Positions 60,380 through 64,000 of a stretch of DNA of 64,000 nt are shown here, piece by piece. How positions within the stretch are numbered: the first letter of the stretch is position 1; every line of letters starts with the position of its first letter. Below the pieces are notes generated by a model. It was not told the origin of the DNA. It made no database searches and saw only the letters and a program-made list of their open reading frames with translations. The DNA is from Collinsella sp. AM33-4BH (GTDB lineage: Bacteria > Actinomycetota > Coriobacteriia > Coriobacteriales > Coriobacteriaceae). The position numbers and the translations under genes were made by a program. Location of the stretch: contig NZ_QSIN01000003.1 in assembly GCF_003469205.1 (NCBI RefSeq), forward strand, positions 89,519-153,518. The letters run 5' to 3'.

Positions 60380-61117
60380 TTAGTCTTGCGCGTCGTTGAT
60401 GGCGGTTACCGTCAGCCTTGTTCCGTCGACCGTAAACGATATGTCGAGCCCGGCGTAGGCCAAGTGGTAAACGCGGTTGGGCTCGTGCTTGCTACCCGCA
60501 CGGCGCGGATCTTGGCGAAGGACCTCGACCAAGCCGGGGAGCTTTGCAGGCGGGACCATATCTTTCAGCGCTTGTGGGAACTCAACATCGAGCTCTTGCC
60601 ACGGCGCGTCCTCAATCCAGCCGCCCGTCGCATCCGGGTGACAGTCGGCAAATGGAATGTAGGGCTTGATGTCGTAGATGGGCGTGCCGTCGCGCAGGTC
60701 GGCCCCCAGTATATGGATGATCGGGCCATCATCGGTGAGCTCAACACGGCTGAGCTTGACGCAGGTGAGCCCGATGGGATTAGGGCGAAACGGACTGCGT
60801 GTGGCAAACACGCCCACACGCTCGGCTCCACCCAGACGCGGCGGGCGCACGGTTTTCGACCATTTTGCGTTGGTGCCGGACCTGTCCTGCGTTTTGGCAT
60901 CGGCGGCTATGTCCTTAGCCGTGCCACCGGGCGTTCCGTTTTCGAAGCACCATAGCAGCCATAGGTGAGAGAAGGAGTCCAGACCCTCAACTGCAGCGTT
61001 GGAGGCAAATTCCGGCTCAAAGACGATGCGCCCCTGCAGATGGGGCGCCAAAAAGCTGTTGCGTGGGATGCCGAACTTCTGCGGCAGGTCGGTATGTATG
61101 TGTGCAATAGGTTCCAT
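60380..61117 (-). CDS. trmO: tRNA (t6A37-N6)-methyltransferase TrmO
   Basis: The 245-residue protein has the TrmO/TsaA-like core: an N-terminal I-A-H-I-H-T-D, L-W-L-L-W-C-F near 49, the hallmark R-S-P-F-R-P-N-P-I-G near 104 and a late D-I-K-P-Y-I-P. It methylates threonylcarbamoyladenosine next to tRNA anticodons. The start is the ATG at 61117 (alternative 61126); neither has a strong ribosome binding site. Longer starts would add residues with no similarity. A C-terminal extension of about 70 residues follows the core. Confidence 0.85.
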   Translation of the reverse strand: MEPIAHIHTDLPQKFGIPRNSFLAPHLQGRIVFEPEFASNAAVEGLDSFSHLWLLWCFENGTPGGTAKDIAADAKTQDRSGTNAKWSKTVRPPRLGGAERVGVFATRSPFRPNPIGLTCVKLSRVELTDDGPIIHILGADLRDGTPIYDIKPYIPFADCHPDATGGWIEDAPWQELDVEFPQALKDMVPPAKLPGLVEVLRQDPRRAGSKHEPNRVYHLAYAGLDISFTVDGTRLTVTAINDAQD

Positions 61118-61260
61118 GCCGGTCATTGTACGGCATGAAGGTGTGAGGCGTCGTGCGCAATTCTTTGTCGCGGTCCCCCGTCGTGCAACCAACGGTTGCT
61201 TGGAAGGGCGTCTGCCGCCGCGTATGCTTAAAGCCATCAACCAGCAGAAAGGAGCCGCTA

Positions 61261-62087
61261 TGGCCTTCGCAGAAAAGCTCATTGCTGTCCGTCGCGCCCA
61301 TCACCTAACTCAGGAGCAGCTCGCCGCCAAGCTCTTCGTCACACGCCAAGCCGTCAGCCGTTGGGAGCGCGGCGAGGTCACACCGGGCATCGACATGATG
61401 AAGCTCATTGCCGCCGTGACCGGCGAGCCACTGTCTCATCTGCTCGAAATGCCCGAGTACTATTGTCAGAGCTGCGGCATGATACTCACGCCCGACGACT
61501 GCGGTACCGATGCTCACGGCGCAACGACCGACCATTACTGCAAGTGGTGCTACGACCACGGCAAGTACACCTACGAGACCACGATGGAGGCAATGATCGA
61601 GGACTGCGCCCCGCGTCTGGCGCAAAACACCGGCATGTCGCTCGACGAGGCAGTCTCGCTCATGGGTGCCGTGCTGCCGCAACTGGAGCGCTGGCGTACC
61701 GTGCAGGAAAACGAGGAGCGCTACGGCGCCGAGGCACGGGCGCGCTATGGCGATGAGGCTATCGATGCAGCAAACGAAACGTTACTGGACATGGATCCCC
61801 AGACATGGAACGACATGAAGGAACTCGAGCGTGCCATTCTGGGTCAGCTCTCGATTGCCATGGGCGACGGCGATCCAAAGAGCAGAAAGGCCCAAAAACT
61901 TGTTGCGATGCATCGTCGTTGGATTGGCCTCAACTGGGGAAGCGAACCCCAAGACGAGGCATACCTGGGGCTCGCCCACGGCTACCTCGCCGACCAGCGC
62001 TTTGTTGACTACTACGACAAGCCCTGCGGCACCGGAGCCACGGCGTTTCTGGTCCAGGCAATCGAGTCATCGCTGACTCGCGCATAG
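61261..62087 (+). CDS. XRE-type regulator fused to a zinc-ribbon and a TipAS-like domain
   Basis: The 275-residue protein has a helix-turn-helix at about 5-62 (L-T-Q-E-Q-L-A-A-K-L-F-V-T-R-Q-A-V-S-R-W-E-R-G). A zinc-ribbon-like region follows with Cys69, Cys72, Cys94 and Cys97 (C-Q-S-C-G-M, C-K-W-C-Y). The last about 130 residues resemble TipAS antibiotic-binding domains of MerR-type regulators (W-I-G-L-N-W-G, Y-L-G-L-A-H-G-Y-L-A-D-Q-R-F, Y-Y-D). The helical C-terminal domain may bind small hydrophobic or peptide molecules. The start ATG at 61261 has AAAGGAG upstream. It is divergent from trmO. The glutaredoxin follows after 50 bp on the same strand. Confidence 0.78.
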
Positions 62088-62138
62088 ACCGCGGCGGCAT
62101 TGGGTATCTCAATCGAAACCTCAACCGATTGGAGACCT

Positions 62139-62384
62139 ATGGCTACTGATCACAAGCTCGAGCTGTACGTTATGACCGGCTGCCCGTATTGCATAAAGGT
62201 CAAGCGCTTTTTGGCCGATAACGGCGTGACCATCCCCGAGCGCAATATCTCGACCGACCCCGATGCCGAGCAGACGCTCATCGCCGTCGGCGGCAAGCGC
62301 CAGGTTCCCTGCCTGTTCATTGACGGCGCGCCGCTCTACGAGTCGGGCGACATCATCGCGTGGGTGCAGGAGAATTTGCTCTAG
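62139..62384 (+). CDS. Glutaredoxin-like protein
   Basis: The 81-residue thioredoxin-fold protein has C-P-Y-C (residues 15-18), V-P-C-L-F-I-D-G (the T/V-P cis-proline site) and E-S-G-D-I-I-A-W-V near the end. It is a dithiol glutaredoxin, or a partner of ribonucleotide reductase or disulfide reductases. The start ATG at 62139 has GGAGA upstream; an earlier ATG in frame has a poorer site. It lies just 3' of the XRE-TipAS gene and may be cotranscribed. Confidence 0.85.
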   Translation: MATDHKLELYVMTGCPYCIKVKRFLADNGVTIPERNISTDPDAEQTLIAVGGKRQVPCLFIDGAPLYESGDIIAWVQENLL

Positions 62385-62433
62385 CGTTCTATTGCGGTCG
62401 GCCGGCCCCAACGCACAAACCCATACGAACCAA

Positions 62434-62492
62434 ACATGTACGTCAGCATCCAAAGTCGACATTTTTCGACATCTTTGGATGCTGGCGTACAG
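62434..62492 (+). terminator. Large hairpin after the glutaredoxin gene
   Basis: TGTACGTCAGCATCCAAAG pairs with CTTTGGATGCTGGCGTACA in a stem of about 19 bp, with an AT-rich loop (TCGACATTTTTCGACA). It probably acts as a terminator for the preceding genes, though the T tail is short. Confidence 0.55.
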
Positions 62493-62501
62493 CTTTTCAA
62501 T

Positions 62502-62559
62502 CTAGTCATTGGGGACGTTCTTGAATGACTAGTCGTTAAAGAACGTCCCCAACGACTAG
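62502..62559. repeat. CTAGTCATTGGGGACGTTC palindrome, largest copy
   Basis: CTAGTCATTGGGGACGTTCT and its arm AGAACGTCCCCAACGACTAG pair in 20 of 21 positions around a 16-nt loop. It supplies the TAG stop of the dihydrouridine synthase gene on the minus strand. Confidence 0.75.
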
Positions 62560-63512
62560 TAGCCACAAAAGCGGGCAACAGGCGCGAGCGGCTGCTCGCG
62601 AAAGACGCGCTCGACGGCGGCGCGGTATTCGTCGACCTTTTTGGTCTTGCGCACGAGCTTGTGCACGGTAGCGGGATCGGCGAAGGCACATTTGGCGTAG
62701 AACCACCATTCCTTCATGCGAAAGACCGCGTTGCCCCCAATCTCGTCCGCATAGGCCGCAAACAGCGTGTCGTGGAAGCGCTGCAACTCGGCAGCCGTGG
62801 CGGCAGGGCCGCCCTTAACCATGCGAGCCAGCGCGGGGTTCGCGAGCAAGCCGCGCCCCAACATTACGTGGCGTGTTCCGGGATAGGCCCCCACCAGCGC
62901 ATCCATGTCCTCAAGATCAAAGATGTCGCCGTTATAGGCCACGGGAAACGGCGCCCGCTCCAACGTCTCGCCGTAAAACTCTTTACGCGGCGAGCCCGTA
63001 TAACGGTCCTTTTGCACGCGCGGATGCACGATCAGCTCTGCCAGCGGCATGCGGCAATAGAGGTCGAGCACGCGTTCGTACTCGTCATCGCTTTCCAACC
63101 CCAGCCTGGTCTTGACCGACACCGGCAAGGGTGAGCGTTCGCACACGTCGCTCAAGAACACCTCGAGCTCATCCAGGTTGCGCAGAAAGCCCGAACCCTT
63201 GCCTTTGGCAACAACCGTACCCGAGGGGCAGCCAAGGTTGAGATTGACCTCGCGGTACCCCATCTCGGCGAGCACCTGCGCCGCCCACACAAACTCGTCC
63301 GCATTCTTGGACATCAGCTGAGGTACTACGTTAAGCCCCTGGTTATTGGCAGGATCGACCTCTTTAAACGCCTTGCCACCAAAGCGGTTGCCCACCCGCG
63401 GCGGCGGCAAAAACGGCGTGTAATAACAATCGAGCGCGCCAAAGCACTCCGCATGCACGCGACGGAACACATGCCCGGTAATCCCCTCCATAGGGGCCAG
63501 CGATAAATTCAT
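62556..63512 (-). CDS. tRNA-dihydrouridine synthase
   Basis: The 318-residue FMN-dependent enzyme reduces uridines in tRNA. It starts M-N-L-S-L-A-P-M-E-G-I-T-G, the Dus FMN loop. The catalytic Cys is in L-N-L-G-C-P-S-G, and it also has V-S-V-K-T-R-L-G, H-P-R-V-Q near 165 and N-G-D-I near 196. The start is likely the ATG at 63512, with GAGAG upstream; the ATG two codons earlier directly abuts that site. Subfamily (DusA, B or C) is not assigned. Its stop codon lies inside a mobile palindrome. Confidence 0.85.
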   Translation of the reverse strand: MNLSLAPMEGITGHVFRRVHAECFGALDCYYTPFLPPPRVGNRFGGKAFKEVDPANNQGLNVVPQLMSKNADEFVWAAQVLAEMGYREVNLNLGCPSGTVVAKGKGSGFLRNLDELEVFLSDVCERSPLPVSVKTRLGLESDDEYERVLDLYCRMPLAELIVHPRVQKDRYTGSPRKEFYGETLERAPFPVAYNGDIFDLEDMDALVGAYPGTRHVMLGRGLLANPALARMVKGGPAATAAELQRFHDTLFAAYADEIGGNAVFRMKEWWFYAKCAFADPATVHKLVRKTKKVDEYRAAVERVFREQPLAPVARFCGY

Positions 63513-63532
63513 CAACATCCACTCTCAAATCA

Positions 63533-63563
63533 ATGTGACAAAGGGACAGTCCCTTTGTCACAT
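63533..63563. repeat. GTGACAAAGGGAC palindrome, copy d
   Basis: ATGTGACAAAGGGACAG then TCCCTTTGTCACAT is a perfect dyad, 20 bp upstream of the dihydrouridine synthase gene. Confidence 0.8.
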
Positions 63564-63647
63564 CCCATTCAAGCGGTTCAGGAACTCTTCGCAGGCGCGA
63601 GAACGCAGGCGATATTTTTTCCACACCAGATACGATGCAATGGTGAA

Positions 63648-63674
63648 GGGGCAAAAGGGCAGTCCCTTTGCCCC
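63648..63674. repeat. GGGGCAAAAGGGC palindrome
   Basis: GGGGCAAAAGGGCAG with TCCCTTTGCCCC forms a dyad with the same AGGGCAGTCCCT core as the GTGAC family but GGGGCA ends, followed by AAGTGCCGG as at 55535. Confidence 0.65.
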
Positions 63675-63728
63675 AAGTGCCGGCTACCGGACGCAAGCTA
63701 GTTGCCGTTCGCGAACGCCGCCCATATT

Positions 63729-63914
63729 TCGAGGTCTAATACTTTTCCCGAGAAGTGAACGGCTCTATTTGGACCCCCGAAGCATTGACATTTTTAGGCG
63801 TCAAAACCGCAGGATTTGACTGGCAAAACCGCAGGAAATTGCACGCCAAAAGTGTCGATGCTTCGGGAGTCCGTTTTCACTCGTTCACTTCTCGGGAAAA
63901 GTATTAGACCTCGA
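63729..63914. mobile_element. MITE-like element, copy 2, with 33-bp perfect terminal inverted repeats
   Basis: The left repeat at 63729-63761 begins TCGAGGTCTAATACTTTTCC and ends GAGAAGTGAACG; it is the exact reverse complement of 63882-63914. The TTTTCC(C/G)GAGAAGTGAACG core and interior pieces (AAAACCGCAGGA, GGGAGTCC) resemble the element at 50978-51151. No ORF inside. Confidence 0.75.
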
Positions 63915-63928
63915 TTCCGCAGTCCCCG

Positions 63929-63959
63929 ATGTGACAAAGGAACAGTCCATTTGTCACAT
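63929..63959. repeat. GTGACAAAGGAAC palindrome, copy e
   Basis: ATGTGACAAAGGAACAG then TCCATTTGTCACAT is a dyad with one mismatch, next to the C19 tract. Confidence 0.75.
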
Positions 63960-63969
63960 TCAGAATTGA

Positions 63970-63988
63970 CCCCCCCCCCCCCCCCCCC
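63970..63988 (+). repeat. C19 homopolymer
   Basis: Nineteen consecutive C residues, then AAA and C6, lie 12 bases from the right edge of the window. The tract could be a slippage site affecting a gene beyond the edge, or an assembly artefact at a difficult region. Confidence 0.6.
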
Positions 63989-64000
63989 AAACCCCCCACG

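Larger units (their letters stand above)
63513..64000. other. Repeat-rich terminal region without genes
   Basis: This 488-bp stretch has no supported gene. It holds a GTGACAAAGGGAC palindrome, a GGGGCAAAAGGGC palindrome, the second MITE-like element, a further palindrome and a 19-nt C tract near the right edge. Confidence 0.7.

Overview
The window is a GC-rich, densely coded stretch of bacterial chromosome. I infer a gut Actinomycetota of the class Coriobacteriia, most likely Collinsella or a close relative. The reasons are the high GC content with abundant false antisense ORFs, a bile salt hydrolase, surface proteins with an LxxTG-type sorting tail, many AAGGAG-type ribosome binding sites, and dispersed GTGACAAAGGGAC-type palindromes. 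This placement is inference, because no rRNA gene is present. I found no tRNA, rRNA, CRISPR array, prophage or intact insertion sequence. Layout: 1-3.8 kb holds the 3' end of kup, a bile salt hydrolase, a peptide-deformylase-like protein without the catalytic Glu, and a guanine/hypoxanthine-type permease. 3.7-7.8 kb is a tandem duplication of a sortase-type surface protein gene; the first copy is frameshifted, and the repeat unit begins inside the permease gene. 7.9-13.2 kb has an esterase, a uracil permease, a MetE-like methyltransferase, a LysR regulator with a palindrome upstream of the methyltransferase gene, and a HAD phosphatase. 13.2-15.3 kb is a thiamin salvage operon (TPP riboswitch, terminator, thiM, a thiamin-binding YqgV/MTH1187-like protein, thiE). 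15.3-21.1 kb has three tandem hairpins, a patatin-like phospholipase and two related cyclic-di-GMP genes; the second is split at a C10 tract. 21.1-33.2 kb has a small membrane protein, an IS30 remnant, a flavoprotein, an ArsC/Spx-like protein, a G3E GTPase, trmL, a UvrA paralogue, an AAA ATPase, a TetM/EF-G-like GTPase, mscL with a zinc ribbon, a GNAT, an unknown Cys-rich protein and rsmJ. 33.2-41 kb has a 47-residue membrane ORF, a segmental duplication scar, a solute-binding lipoprotein followed by a Cache-Cache-MscS fusion split by one base, two paralogous four-helix membrane proteins, a LysR regulator and rlmA. 41-50.9 kb has a MATE exporter, LysR, a DMT transporter, ung, a YhhQ-type transporter with an SDR, prfC and a GntR-ABC operon. 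50.9-64 kb has a 174-bp MITE-like element, a DMT transporter, a flavodoxin/ferredoxin protein, a ClC channel, a LOG protein, a K+ channel, a hybrid sensor kinase, a PNPOx protein, a PatB-type lyase, trmO, an XRE-zinc-TipAS regulator, a glutaredoxin, a dihydrouridine synthase, and a repeat-rich end with a second MITE copy and a C19 tract. Most remarkable candidate: the operon at 34.0-37.9 kb. It encodes an amino-acid-type binding lipoprotein and, 12 bp downstream, a membrane protein with two extracytoplasmic Cache-like sensor regions joined to an MscS channel. I infer a ligand-responsive channel. Three apparent one-base frameshifts (near 4660, 20239 and 36900) could be real mutations, phase variation (the C10 tract) or assembly errors; raw reads would decide.
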